A stretch of DNA of 64,000 nt from Oscillospiraceae bacterium (lineage in GTDB: Bacteria > Bacillota > Clostridia > Oscillospirales > Oscillospiraceae). A program made the translations under genes and the position numbers. Position 1 is the stretch's first letter, and each line of letters opens with the position of its first letter. Positions 30,014 through 38,337 of the stretch are shown here, in pieces. A model generated the notes under the pieces. It saw only the letters and a list, made by a program, of their open reading frames with translations. It searched no databases and had not been told where the DNA came from. The stretch covers positions 1 to 64,000 of the forward strand of contig JAFXTU010000011.1 of assembly GCA_017535635.1 (NCBI GenBank), read 5' to 3'.

Positions 30014-31596
30014 CTCCACTTGTCGATGGAGGTGCTGTGGGGGCTGTACTGGGACCAGCCCTGCACCACGTTGGAGCCTTGGGGGTCCCCCACCACGATG
30101 ACGTGGAGCTGATTTCTGGCAAAGAGAGGCACCACGGAGTCCTCCGTCACGCTCTCCCCGGTGAGGGGGTCCTGGGTGATGGGCGGGGCGAAGACCCGCC
30201 TTGAGCGCAGGTCCCCCACCCGGACGGTGATCTTCCGCCAGAAGTAGTCCTCGATCTCCTGCCTGGTGCGGCAGCCCTCTTCCGCCAGCTCCTTTGCCCG
30301 CATGGGGGACACCAGGATCGTCACGCCCATGAGCATCTCGAAGCCCTTGATCTCCCGGTAGAAGTCCTCCAGGCTGGGGTTGAGCATGTAGTTCCCCACG
30401 TGGCTCCAGCCCCCGGTGAGGATGGAGAGGACGCTCTCCCCTTCCTGAAAGCCCAGGGAGGTGGAATAGGGAGCCCAGGGACTGGCTTCCTCGTTTTCCG
30501 CAAAGGCGAAGGTGTAGCAGCTGTTGTTTCCCATGACCCCCATGAGGTTCACCCCCACCTCGCTGCCTCCCAGGTTGATCATGGCGAGGCGGTGGGCCCG
30601 GCCGATGACGGCGTTGGCCCTGCCCCCGGGGCCCAGGGCGCAGACGGAGTCGTTCATGCCGATCTCCTTGCGGATGGGGCCGTTGACCACCTGCATGAAG
30701 CTGAAGGCGTTGGTGGATTTCGCCGTCTGGTGGTGGCGCTGGTCCGTGCCCATGAGCTCGATCATGGCCAGGATCACGGGCAGGTATTCCGGCTTCGCCC
30801 CGGCCATGACCGCGGTGATGGCCGCCTGTTCTACGGTGACGATCCGCCCCTCCGGGGCCATCTGGGAGGCGATCACCTCGTCGGGGGCGTGGGAGGTGCC
30901 CTTGAGCATGGCTTTGAGGCGCTCCTCCGTGGGGATGATCACCGGCAGACCGTCGGTGAGGCCGTTTGACTGGAAGTATTCCTGCAGCTCGTCCTCCGTT
31001 CCCTCGGCGCAGTAGCGCCCCGGCTGGGCGGGAGTGTAGGGGCCCTCTTCCAGCTCCTCCGGGGTGAGGGGGCGGAAGAGGGCGTCCTCGATGTCCCCCA
31101 AAAGGGCATCCAGGTCCTCCCGGCTGATGTCCGTGCAGGGGAACTCCGTCTCCGCCAGGCGGATGCACATGCCCTCCCGCTCCCGGGAGATCAGGGCGTC
31201 CTTTTCCAGGTAGCGGTAGAGGACCACCACGCCGGGGGTCCCGAAGCGCTCGATGCTCCGGGCGGGCCAGGTGACGGCGCAGGCGGTGGTGGAGCAGGAG
31301 GGGGCGGCGAAGTAGACAAAGGCGTCCGCCTTCTCCTTTAGTTCCGCCCAGAGCCGCGGGTCGTCGGAGGAATAGCTCATCCGGGTGCGGTATTCCAGCT
31401 TGATCCCGGGGTATTTGGCCCGGAGGCGGGCGTCCAGGGCTTCCTCCACCTTCCCGAAGCCGTGGGTCTCCCCCGGCCAGGAGTTGATGATGTAGACGGT
31501 CTTGTCTGCCAGTGTGTCCAGCCGGGGCGACAGGGGCGCCCGCTGGATCTCGTTGAAGTGGCCCCTGGGGTCCAGGGCTTTCAGCTTCCCTTCCAT
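30010..31596 (-). CDS. UGSC-type (Cys form) protein of unknown activity
   Basis: 528 residues, AAGGAAG before the ATG. The N-terminal 180 residues form a Rossmann/thioredoxin-like fold with a redox-looking loop APSCSTTACAVTWPA followed by IERFGTPGVVVLYR, where a selenoprotein-related Cys/Sec motif is expected. The second part carries the phrase DGLPVIIPTEERLKAMLKG and VMAGAKPEYLPVILAMIELM, which I associate with UGSC-family proteins. Conserved-looking metal/acid patches follow (MGTDQRHHQTAKSTNAF, VMGNNSCYTF). All Cys codons are TGC/TGT, so no Sec is needed. Head of an operon with HAD and VOC genes and divergent from a glycyl radical enzyme. Family assignment moderate, reaction unknown. Confidence 0.55.
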   Translation of the reverse strand: MEGKLKALDPRGHFNEIQRAPLSPRLDTLADKTVYIINSWPGETHGFGKVEEALDARLRAKYPGIKLEYRTRMSYSSDDPRLWAELKEKADAFVYFAAPSCSTTACAVTWPARSIERFGTPGVVVLYRYLEKDALISREREGMCIRLAETEFPCTDISREDLDALLGDIEDALFRPLTPEELEEGPYTPAQPGRYCAEGTEDELQEYFQSNGLTDGLPVIIPTEERLKAMLKGTSHAPDEVIASQMAPEGRIVTVEQAAITAVMAGAKPEYLPVILAMIELMGTDQRHHQTAKSTNAFSFMQVVNGPIRKEIGMNDSVCALGPGGRANAVIGRAHRLAMINLGGSEVGVNLMGVMGNNSCYTFAFAENEEASPWAPYSTSLGFQEGESVLSILTGGWSHVGNYMLNPSLEDFYREIKGFEMLMGVTILVSPMRAKELAEEGCRTRQEIEDYFWRKITVRVGDLRSRRVFAPPITQDPLTGESVTEDSVVPLFARNQLHVIVVGDPQGSNVVQGWSQYSPHSTSIDKWR

Positions 31597-31626
31597 CCGT
31601 ATCTTCCTTTCCGTTTTGTTTTTTCC

Positions 31627-31655
31627 ATTATACCGGGGTTCCCCGCCGGGGTCAA
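31627..31655 (-). promoter_or_regulatory. Promoter of the UGSC-like/HAD/VOC operon
   Basis: Minus strand TTGACC, 17-bp spacer, perfect TATAAT, about 30 bases before the UGSC-like start. Confidence 0.8.
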
Positions 31656-31668
31656 CGGACTATGCCCC

Positions 31669-31697
31669 TTGACTTGGGCCGGAAAACAGGCTATGTT
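31669..31697 (+). promoter_or_regulatory. Promoter of the second glycyl radical enzyme
   Basis: TTGACT, 17-bp spacer, TATGTT. Its -35 lies 13 bases from the -35 of the divergent operon, so both promoters share one face of regulatory DNA. Confidence 0.75.
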
Positions 31698-31761
31698 GAA
31701 CGCAGGAGAAAACGCGGCTCCGGGAGAAGCCTTGTCCGGCTCCGCGGAAGGAGGAGAGAAT

Positions 31762-34182
31762 ATGTATCAGAACGCGCCGATCTCGGAGCGGGTCCAGCAG
31801 ATCCGCGCCCTCTACCGGGGCAAAAAGCCCCGGATCGACATTGCCCGCTACCGACTGGTGACGGAGTATTACATGGCAAACCCCCAGCTTCCCGGCATCC
31901 TCAAGCGGGCGGGCTGTCTGCGCACATTGTTTGAAAACATGCCCACCCCGGTGCGGGATCATGAGCTCATCGTGGGCCATCCCGGGGAGGAATTCCGCTC
32001 CTGCGCCCTGTACCCGGAGTATTCCTTCTCCTGGTTCCTGGACGAGATCGACACCTTCCCCATCAGAAGCACAGACCCCTACGACCTCGCCCCGGAGGAC
32101 CGGGCCTACATCCTGGAGACCGGGGACTTCTGGCGGTGTAACTGCATGAGCGCCGCCATCGACGAGATCTACCCCGAGGAGTACAACGCGGAGATCTTAG
32201 GCAACGGCGTCCTGAATTTCCGGGCTTCCGGCAACTGCCAGCACCCCATCGGCCACTTCGTGGGCAATTTCTGGACCGTGCTGGACAGGGGCCTTGGGGC
32301 CGTTGCCCGGGAGGCGGCGGAGAAGAAGCGGGCCCTCCTGGACAAGGGCATCCAGGGGGACGAGGGGCGGAAGTACCAGTTCTACCGGGCCGTGCAAATG
32401 GTCACGGAGGGCATCATCATCTATACCAAGCGCTACGCCGCCGAGTGTCTGCGCCAGGCGGAGGCCTGCACGGACGAAACCCGGAAGGCGGAGCTCCTGG
32501 ACATGGCGGACCGGCTGGACCGGGTGATCGACAAGCCCTGCGAGAGCTACCACGACGCTCTCCAGGCCTGCTTCCTCTACCAGCTGGGCATCCTGCTGGA
32601 CTCCCAGCCCCACGGCATCAGCTACGGCCGCCTGGACCAGTACTGCGGCAAGTACCTGGAAAAGGACCTGGCGGAGGGAAGGATCACCAAGGCCCAGGCC
32701 CAGGAGCTCACCGACATGTTCATCCTCAAGGTGGCGGAGATCAACAAGGCCTGGTCCGAGCGGGCCACCCGCTCCAGCCCCGGCTACACCTCCGGCCAGC
32801 TCATCACCCTGGGAGGCACGGACCGGGAGGGGAAGGACGTCACCAATGACGTGACCTATATGGTCATGCAGGCTTCCGCCCGGCTGAAGCTCCACAACCC
32901 GCCCCTGGCCCTGCGCCTCCACGAGGGCAGTCCGGATGAACTCTGGGAGGCGGGGATCGAGACCACCAAGCAGGTGGGGGGTGTCCCCTGCTTCGAGTGG
33001 GATGAGATCGCCCTGAAGGGCCTTCAGCGCCGGGGCATCCCCCTGGAGGACGCCAGAAACTACTGTCTCATCGGCTGCGTGGAGCCCTGCGTCTGCGGCG
33101 CTGACTTCGCCAACTCCGGCGGCGACGGGGCCAATTCCTATACCATCCTCCCGGCGGCCCTCTGGTGCGCGATCAATAATGGCACGAACCCCTGGCACGC
33201 CCCCGGCACCCCCGAGCCCCACCGCACCGGCCCCGCCACCGGCTATCTGTACGAGATGAAGAGCATGGAGGAGGTGCTGGCGGCCTACAAGGCCCAGATC
33301 GACTTCTTCGCCAAGTGGCAGGTCACCATGATCAACTGCTACGAATACCTCTACGCTGAGCGGATGCCCATCCCTCTCCTCAGCGCCACGGTGGAGGGCT
33401 GCATGGAAAGCGGCCTGGACGTGATGTGGGGCGGCTCCAGGTACACCAACACCGGCAACTCCTCCATCGGCCACGGCAACGTGGCGGACAGTCTGAACAT
33501 CATCGACCAGGTCTGCTTCCGGGACAGGATCGCCACCACGCGCCAGCTCTACGACGCCCTGATGGCGAACTGGGAGGGCTATGAGGACCTGCACCAGTAC
33601 ATCCTGGGCCGATGCACCCACTTCGGCAACAACGACCCCCAGGCGGACCAGTACCTGAAATTCACCGCGGACACCTACGCCCAGGCCATCACCCGGGGCC
33701 TCAGCCCCCGGGGAAATCACTGGACGGCGGGCTGCTGGCCGGTGACCCTGAACGTGGTCTACGGCGGCATGGTGGCCGCCACCCCCGACGGGCGAAAGTC
33801 CGGCGCGCCCCTCAGTGACGGCATCTCCCCGGTGCAGAGCATGGACAAGAGCGGCCCCTTCTCCACCATCCACTCCATCCTGAAATTCGACCAGAGCGAG
33901 TATTCCAACGGCACCCTCTGCAACATGAAGTTCCACCCCACCGCCCTCCAGGGCGAGGGGGGCGACCGGAAGCTGCGGGCGGTGATGGAGTCCTATTTCC
34001 GGGGCGGCGGTATGGAGCTGCAGCTGAACATCGTCTCCGCGGAGATGCTGCGGGCGGCCCAGAAGGACCCCGGCGACTACCAGGACCTGGTGGTGCGGGT
34101 GGCGGGCTTCTCCGCCTACTTCGTGGAGGTCTACAAGGAGGCCCAGGACGACCTGATCCGCCGGACGGAGCTGAGCGTGTGA
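31762..34182 (+). CDS. Glycyl radical enzyme, second copy, function unassigned
   Basis: 806 residues from the ATG with GGAAGGAGG upstream. Catalytic loop LIGCVEPCVCGADF: thiyl Cys C439, Glu E441, plus two extra Cys shortly after. Radical glycine G782 in VVRVAGFSAYFVEV. The C-V-E form with Glu is shared by choline lyase, glycerol/propanediol dehydratases, hydroxyproline dehydratase and arylacetate decarboxylases, so it does not fix the substrate. Unusual neighbouring text (FANSGGDGANSYTIL, HFVGNFWTVLD) argues for its own substrate class. Only distantly similar to the copy at 21992. No activating enzyme nearby. Divergent promoter shared with the UGSC-like operon; strong terminator after it. Confidence 0.85.
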   Translation: MYQNAPISERVQQIRALYRGKKPRIDIARYRLVTEYYMANPQLPGILKRAGCLRTLFENMPTPVRDHELIVGHPGEEFRSCALYPEYSFSWFLDEIDTFPIRSTDPYDLAPEDRAYILETGDFWRCNCMSAAIDEIYPEEYNAEILGNGVLNFRASGNCQHPIGHFVGNFWTVLDRGLGAVAREAAEKKRALLDKGIQGDEGRKYQFYRAVQMVTEGIIIYTKRYAAECLRQAEACTDETRKAELLDMADRLDRVIDKPCESYHDALQACFLYQLGILLDSQPHGISYGRLDQYCGKYLEKDLAEGRITKAQAQELTDMFILKVAEINKAWSERATRSSPGYTSGQLITLGGTDREGKDVTNDVTYMVMQASARLKLHNPPLALRLHEGSPDELWEAGIETTKQVGGVPCFEWDEIALKGLQRRGIPLEDARNYCLIGCVEPCVCGADFANSGGDGANSYTILPAALWCAINNGTNPWHAPGTPEPHRTGPATGYLYEMKSMEEVLAAYKAQIDFFAKWQVTMINCYEYLYAERMPIPLLSATVEGCMESGLDVMWGGSRYTNTGNSSIGHGNVADSLNIIDQVCFRDRIATTRQLYDALMANWEGYEDLHQYILGRCTHFGNNDPQADQYLKFTADTYAQAITRGLSPRGNHWTAGCWPVTLNVVYGGMVAATPDGRKSGAPLSDGISPVQSMDKSGPFSTIHSILKFDQSEYSNGTLCNMKFHPTALQGEGGDRKLRAVMESYFRGGGMELQLNIVSAEMLRAAQKDPGDYQDLVVRVAGFSAYFVEVYKEAQDDLIRRTELSV

Positions 34183-34212
34183 GCGGCGGAGCCTTGAAAC
34201 TCAAATGATGCG

Positions 34213-34255
34213 GGACGGCAGAGGAGCCGAAGCTTCCTCTGCCGTCCGTTTTTTC
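34213..34255 (+). terminator. Intrinsic terminator of the glycyl radical enzyme gene
   Basis: 13-bp perfect stem GGACGGCAGAGGA with complement, 9-base loop, then CGTTTTTT. Confidence 0.9.
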
Positions 34256-34258
34256 TCT

Positions 34259-35188
34259 TCAGGGCAGGAGGCTGAGCTGCCCGTCGACCCAGGATTCCTG
34301 GGGGACCTGGTGGACCCGGTCGCCCTCCATGGGCCCCCCGATCAAAAAGGGGGAGCGGGGGTCGTGGAGGCGGCTCCGGGCCAGGACCCGCGCCGGCTCG
34401 GCGTTGGCGTAGCAGTAGCGGCACAGGTGCCGGCAAGTGTTGTACGCCCCGATGTCGCAGGAGAGGTAGCAGGCGCACTGGGCCCTGGCCCCCTTCCGCT
34501 TCGGGGCCCGGAGGCGCTTGCCGATGGCCCGCTCGTAGTCGGAAATACGCATGCAGCCGCCGCAGTCCGCGCCGAAAGGGGCCAGCTCGTCCCCCTCCGC
34601 ACAGGGCTTCACGGTCATGCCAAAGGAGGAGGCGATGCGTATCAGCTCCTTTCCCAGGGCCAGCCGCTGCTCCTTGGGGACCTCCCGTGCATCGGGGAAA
34701 TTCCGCTTCACCTTGGGATACAGGTCGAGAAAGCTGATCACCGCGGTGTCCGTGTATCCCTCCAGGGCGGCGGCCATCTGCTCAAAGGCCCGGAGATGGT
34801 AGTCCGGGGTGTAGCGGTCGGAGAGCAGGATGGGGTCATAGCGCCAGGCGGCGGCGGGAACGCCCACCGCGTCGGAGAGCCTTTTGAAGTCCTCCAGCAG
34901 ACGCCGCTTGTCCGGGACGAAGGGCTCCAGGTCCCGCCCGTAGGGCGTGATCGTGACGAACCAGAACTGTCCGTAGGGCGCGAGCAGCTCCATGTACGGG
35001 AACATGGGCGCCGGGTTTTTCGTGCAGAAGCCGATGGCGTCCACCACCGAGGGGTCCAGCCGGTAGCGGCTCACCTGCCCGGGGTCGTAGGGGTTCCGGA
35101 CGCAGACGAAGCCCTCCCGGAGCCGACCGGAAAACCACCGGGCGTAGAAGGCCGGAATGTCCGTCCGCTGTCCCGTATTAATGATCAC
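34259..35188 (-). CDS. DUF1848 protein (possible radical/Fe-S enzyme)
   Basis: 309 residues from a GTG start with GAGAGG just before it. It opens IINTGQRTDIPAFYARWF, typical of DUF1848, with FCTKNPAPMFPYM and FVTITPYGRDLEPF. The C-terminal third is Cys-rich: CGGCMRISDYE, CACYLSCDIGAYNTCRHLCRYCYAN, which includes a CxxxCxxC triplet able to hold a [4Fe-4S] cluster as in radical SAM or photolyase-like enzymes. Function unknown. It converges on the glycyl radical enzyme gene but does not look like a PflA-type activase. Confidence 0.85.
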   Translation of the reverse strand: MIINTGQRTDIPAFYARWFSGRLREGFVCVRNPYDPGQVSRYRLDPSVVDAIGFCTKNPAPMFPYMELLAPYGQFWFVTITPYGRDLEPFVPDKRRLLEDFKRLSDAVGVPAAAWRYDPILLSDRYTPDYHLRAFEQMAAALEGYTDTAVISFLDLYPKVKRNFPDAREVPKEQRLALGKELIRIASSFGMTVKPCAEGDELAPFGADCGGCMRISDYERAIGKRLRAPKRKGARAQCACYLSCDIGAYNTCRHLCRYCYANAEPARVLARSRLHDPRSPFLIGGPMEGDRVHQVPQESWVDGQLSLLP

Positions 35189-35209
35189 GCCCTCTCACCG
35201 CCCTTTCGC

Positions 35210-35229
35210 CGCCGGGATATCCCGGCGGT
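35210..35229. other. Perfect 20-bp palindrome between two minus-strand genes
   Basis: CCGCCGGGAT and its exact complement, no loop and no T-run. It lies 21 bases before the DUF1848 start on the minus strand, so it may be an operator or a weak end-of-transcript hairpin for the upstream gene. Confidence 0.4.
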
Positions 35230-35295
35230 TTGAGCAGAAAACGGAGGGCTGTATGGAATGGCGCCTCTTATGCCGGACAAGCTTGTGCCGCATTT

Positions 35296-36510
35296 TCAAT
35301 CCATGTCGGTATAGGGCTTGTTCGGCTCGATGAAGATGCCTCGCTCGGCGCTCCAGCCCACATTGAAGTCCAGCGCCCGGCCCAGGTCCCGGAGTTGGTA
35401 ATAGGTGTGGGCGCCGCCGTTATCGTCAGTGATTTGAAATGCCTTCAGGTCTTTCAGCGCTCCGCCCACATTCGTGGGCCGGGTATAGTCGGCGTAGGGT
35501 TGGTTGCCGGAGAAAGGCATGCTCCCCTCGCTGCCGTTTGGGTGGTCGTAGGGGGTATGGGGCGCAATGGAAATGCCGGTCTCGGCAGACCAGAGCACGT
35601 CGAACTCCGCAGCGCCGGTGTTCAGCAGCGCGGCCAGGTCCCGCAGACGGACATAGTTTGTGGGGTTTCCGTTTTCATCCTTCAGCGCGTAGGCAGGCAT
35701 ATGCACCTTTGTGCTGCCGTCCAATTCCACCATCTGACCGCTTTCGAATGCGATATTCAGCGGCTGTGCGCTCTCCGGGAGGGCGATCTTCACATAGTTC
35801 TTGCTGGTGGGCATAAGGCTGCCGGTAAAGCTCAGGGCGGAAACCGGATCGTCAAAACCCCGATCACCCTCGGTGAAAAGCGCGCCGTCCTTGACGCTGA
35901 CCGCAGCGCCGTCAGAAAGACCGATCGCGCCGCCTCGCTTTCCGCCGGTGCTGGCTGCCGTCAGGGTCCCGCCGTTGACGGTCAGCGTTCCGCCCACGAC
36001 ATACATGGCCCATTTCATGATCTGGCTGTGGTAGTTCTCCATTTGAATTGAGACATTGCCGCCGGTCTGGGTATAGGACTGCACTTGCACCATGCCATTG
36101 ATCTCCAACGTGGCGCCGGGGTCCGCCGTGACGGTGAGCTCATCGCCGCAGATGGCGTTGTTGCGCAGGACGTCGCCCATCACCGTGGACGTGCCGGTGC
36201 CGATGGTGTTGTTTCCCCGCAGCCGGATGGTGAGCCGCCCTCCAAACAGAATGGCGGGATGCTCCGCCCAATCCTCCGCCGGGTCAGAGACACCCACCGT
36301 GAGCCTGGCGTCGGTGAGGGTCAGAACGCCGGTGGACCTGTCGAAGCTGACTGTGCCGTCCCCCAGCACGTCCGCCGGGTCCGCCGCGAAAGCAATGTCC
36401 ACGCCGTTGACAAGCAGCCCGTTGACTTCGTTCCGGGCCAGGGCCGGTACGGGCAGCAGGGAAAACGCAAGCAGTATAAGAAAGGTAAGCAGGAAGACCC
36501 GTTTTTTCAT
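35296..36510 (-). CDS. Secreted protein with carbohydrate-binding-like repeats and two stalk domains
   Basis: 404 residues from MKKRVFLL, with GGAG 9 bases upstream. Signal peptide (residues 1-26, cleavage near PALA-R). Residues about 30-260 are beta-helical with short repeating strands (GVLTLTDARLTV, RLTIRLRGNNTIG, GTLTVNGGTLTAASTGG), as in DUF4353-type binding proteins. The end has two copies of the copper-amine-oxidase-like stalk module: NYVRLRDLAALLN with VLWSAETGISIAPHTPY, and YYQLRDLGRALDF with VGWSAERGIFIEPNKPY. Probably an extracellular binding protein. No anchor seen. Single gene. Confidence 0.75.
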   Translation of the reverse strand: MKKRVFLLTFLILLAFSLLPVPALARNEVNGLLVNGVDIAFAADPADVLGDGTVSFDRSTGVLTLTDARLTVGVSDPAEDWAEHPAILFGGRLTIRLRGNNTIGTGTSTVMGDVLRNNAICGDELTVTADPGATLEINGMVQVQSYTQTGGNVSIQMENYHSQIMKWAMYVVGGTLTVNGGTLTAASTGGKRGGAIGLSDGAAVSVKDGALFTEGDRGFDDPVSALSFTGSLMPTSKNYVKIALPESAQPLNIAFESGQMVELDGSTKVHMPAYALKDENGNPTNYVRLRDLAALLNTGAAEFDVLWSAETGISIAPHTPYDHPNGSEGSMPFSGNQPYADYTRPTNVGGALKDLKAFQITDDNGGAHTYYQLRDLGRALDFNVGWSAERGIFIEPNKPYTDMD

Positions 36511-36620
36511 ATTCAGCACTCCATGTGTCAGCATCGATTGAAATGAACCGCTTTTATTATAACGATACTGTCAGTTAAGCATAAAGGGCCATTGTTGTCA
36601 ATACTTTTACCCATCCCAAT

Positions 36621-36685
36621 GGTGTCAATGGGGACGGTGTCAATGTCAATGGGGACTGTCAATGTGGACGGTTCTCGCTGACACC
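36621..36685. repeat. Repeat cluster bounded by GGTGTCA / TGACACC
   Basis: GGTGTCAATGGGGAC, GGTGTCAATG, TCAATGGGGAC and TGTCAATGTGGAC follow one another, then GGTTCTCGC and TGACACC, the inverse of the first seven bases. The phrase resembles repeats I recall near REP-associated transposases in gut Firmicutes; probably a decayed mobile remnant. Confidence 0.5.
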
Positions 36686-36757
36686 CTGCGGACCTCCACG
36701 AACGAATCCGGACACCTGGACTCCCTCGGCCCCGCCTTCCCACCGAGTGAAAAGCGC

Positions 36758-36786
36758 TTGCGGCAGGGGCGCAATCGTATTATAAT
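36758..36786 (+). promoter_or_regulatory. Promoter of the GGDEF signalling cluster
   Basis: TTGCGG, 17-bp spacer, perfect TATAAT; about 95 bases before the first start codon. Confidence 0.75.
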
Positions 36787-36879
36787 GTTCATTGTGCAAA
36801 ATCTTCCTTGCTTCCCGGAGATCGGGCAGACGCGCCTCCCCGTATCGGTCCGGGCGCAGGGACTGAAGAGGTGAACAGC

Positions 36880-38292
36880 ATGGATTTTCAGGCGATCGTG
36901 GACGGCATCGACGCGATGACCTGCGTCGTCTCCGTGGAGAAGCTGGCCGGCGGCTGCGGGACGATCCGGGTCGTCACCGGGAACCGGGCCTATCTGGAAT
37001 CCATTGAGCATCCCGCCCCGGGGACGGAGATGCTCACCAGGAAGTTTGTGCCCAACAGCGAGTACACCCGGTATCTGACCCGGGACCTGAATTTCGAGGA
37101 TTTCTGCTACCGGTCGGCGGTGGAGAAAAAGTGTCTGCACGCCTACGTCCGCCCTGGCCGGATGGACGCCTGGCTCAACATGATCTTTCTTCCCCTGGCC
37201 TCGGAGGAGGGCGGGCTTTCTTACTGCACCTACACCATGGAGCTCGACTTTGAGCACAGCGCCGAGCGCATGAGCAGCGTCTCCGGGGAGCTGGCCTCCG
37301 CCGTGCTGGAGACCAGCCTGAAGCTCCGGGGCGCGCGGGATTTCGAGGCCGCCATGGGGGAGGTCATCCGGGATATCCGCCTGCTCTGCGGCGCGGAATA
37401 CGGCTGCGTCCTGCTGATGGACCACGCCGGGAGGGTCTGCCGCGTGCTCTGCGAGGACCTGGCGGAGGAGACGGAGCTGCGGCGCACCGCCTCCCTGGAG
37501 GGGGCGGAGTTCTATGCCATCGCCGAGCGGTGGGAGGCCGCCATCGCGGGCAGCAACTGCCTGATGGTGAAAAGCGAGCGGGACAAGGAGGTCGTCCGGG
37601 CGCGGGACCCGGCCTGGTACGCCTCCCTGCGGGAGGCGAACATACAGACCCTGGTGCTCTTCCCGCTGAAAACCGGCGACGAGCTGCTGGGCTACATCTG
37701 GGCCGCCAATTTCGACCCGGAGCGGTCCGGGCGGATCAAGGAGACTCTGGAGCTGACCACCTTCATCCTCAGCTCGGAGATTGCAAACTTCCTGCTGCTG
37801 CATCAGCTGCGGCGTCTCAGCTCCCAGGACCTGCTGACCGGTGTGAACAACCGCAACCGGCTGAGCGAGCGCATCGCCGCCGTCAGCGAGGGCCGGGAGG
37901 GGGCGGGCGGACCCGTGGGCGTCGTCTACGCGGACCTGAACGGCCTGAAGGAGATCAATGACACCGAGGGCCACGTGGCGGGAGACGCTCTGCTGCGCGA
38001 CGCGGCCGGTGCGCTGCGGCAGGTCTTCCGGGAGGAAGAGATCTTCCGCGTGGGGGGCGACGAGTTCACCATGATCCTCAGCGGGGCTTCGGAGGCCTCT
38101 CTGGCCGAAAAGGAGGCGGCGCTGCGCAGGGCCGCCGCGAAGTACCCAAGGGTGGAATTTGCCATCGGCTCCTGCGCCGTGGAGGACGGGCGGGACATCG
38201 ACGAGGCCCTGCGGAGGGCGGACCAGCGGATGTACGCGGACAAAAAGCGGTATTACGAGCTGCACCCGGAGAAAAGCCGCCGGGCGCGCTGA
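36880..38292 (+). CDS. Soluble diguanylate cyclase with sensor domains (GAF-like + GGDEF)
   Basis: 470 residues; AGAGGTG lies before the ATG. No membrane helix. Residues 1-125 look PAS-like (MDFQAIVDGIDAMTCVVSVE). About 150-310 is GAF-like (VIRDIRLLCGAEYGCVLLM, TLVLFPLKTGDELLGYIWAAN). The GGDEF domain (about 320-465) has DLLTGVNNRNRL, DLNGLKEIND and an intact GGDEF at 392-396, with no RxxD inhibition site. Makes cyclic-di-GMP in response to an unknown cytoplasmic ligand. First gene of a signalling cluster with an HD-GYP gene, so synthesis and breakdown are encoded together. Confidence 0.88.
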   Translation: MDFQAIVDGIDAMTCVVSVEKLAGGCGTIRVVTGNRAYLESIEHPAPGTEMLTRKFVPNSEYTRYLTRDLNFEDFCYRSAVEKKCLHAYVRPGRMDAWLNMIFLPLASEEGGLSYCTYTMELDFEHSAERMSSVSGELASAVLETSLKLRGARDFEAAMGEVIRDIRLLCGAEYGCVLLMDHAGRVCRVLCEDLAEETELRRTASLEGAEFYAIAERWEAAIAGSNCLMVKSERDKEVVRARDPAWYASLREANIQTLVLFPLKTGDELLGYIWAANFDPERSGRIKETLELTTFILSSEIANFLLLHQLRRLSSQDLLTGVNNRNRLSERIAAVSEGREGAGGPVGVVYADLNGLKEINDTEGHVAGDALLRDAAGALRQVFREEEIFRVGGDEFTMILSGASEASLAEKEAALRRAAAKYPRVEFAIGSCAVEDGRDIDEALRRADQRMYADKKRYYELHPEKSRRAR

Positions 38293-38337
38293 CGACCCCT
38301 TCATTTTGTAAAGAACCGGATCATGGGAGCGACCGTC

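Larger units (their letters stand above)
36511..36879. other. Divergent intergenic region with repeats and a promoter
   Basis: 369 bases without a gene. Contents in order: the short leader of the minus-strand secreted protein with an AT-rich TATAAT-like patch near 36556-36563; a run of partial direct repeats of GTCAATGGGGAC (36621-36669) ending in an inverted copy of its start; then a clear promoter at 36758-36786 for the GGDEF gene. Nothing else recognised. Confidence 0.6.

Noticed and set aside
34259..35188. DUF1848 protein as the missing glycyl radical activase
   Set aside because: It has a Cys triplet but not the N-terminal PflA-type radical SAM layout, and it is convergent with, not in an operon with, the radical enzyme.
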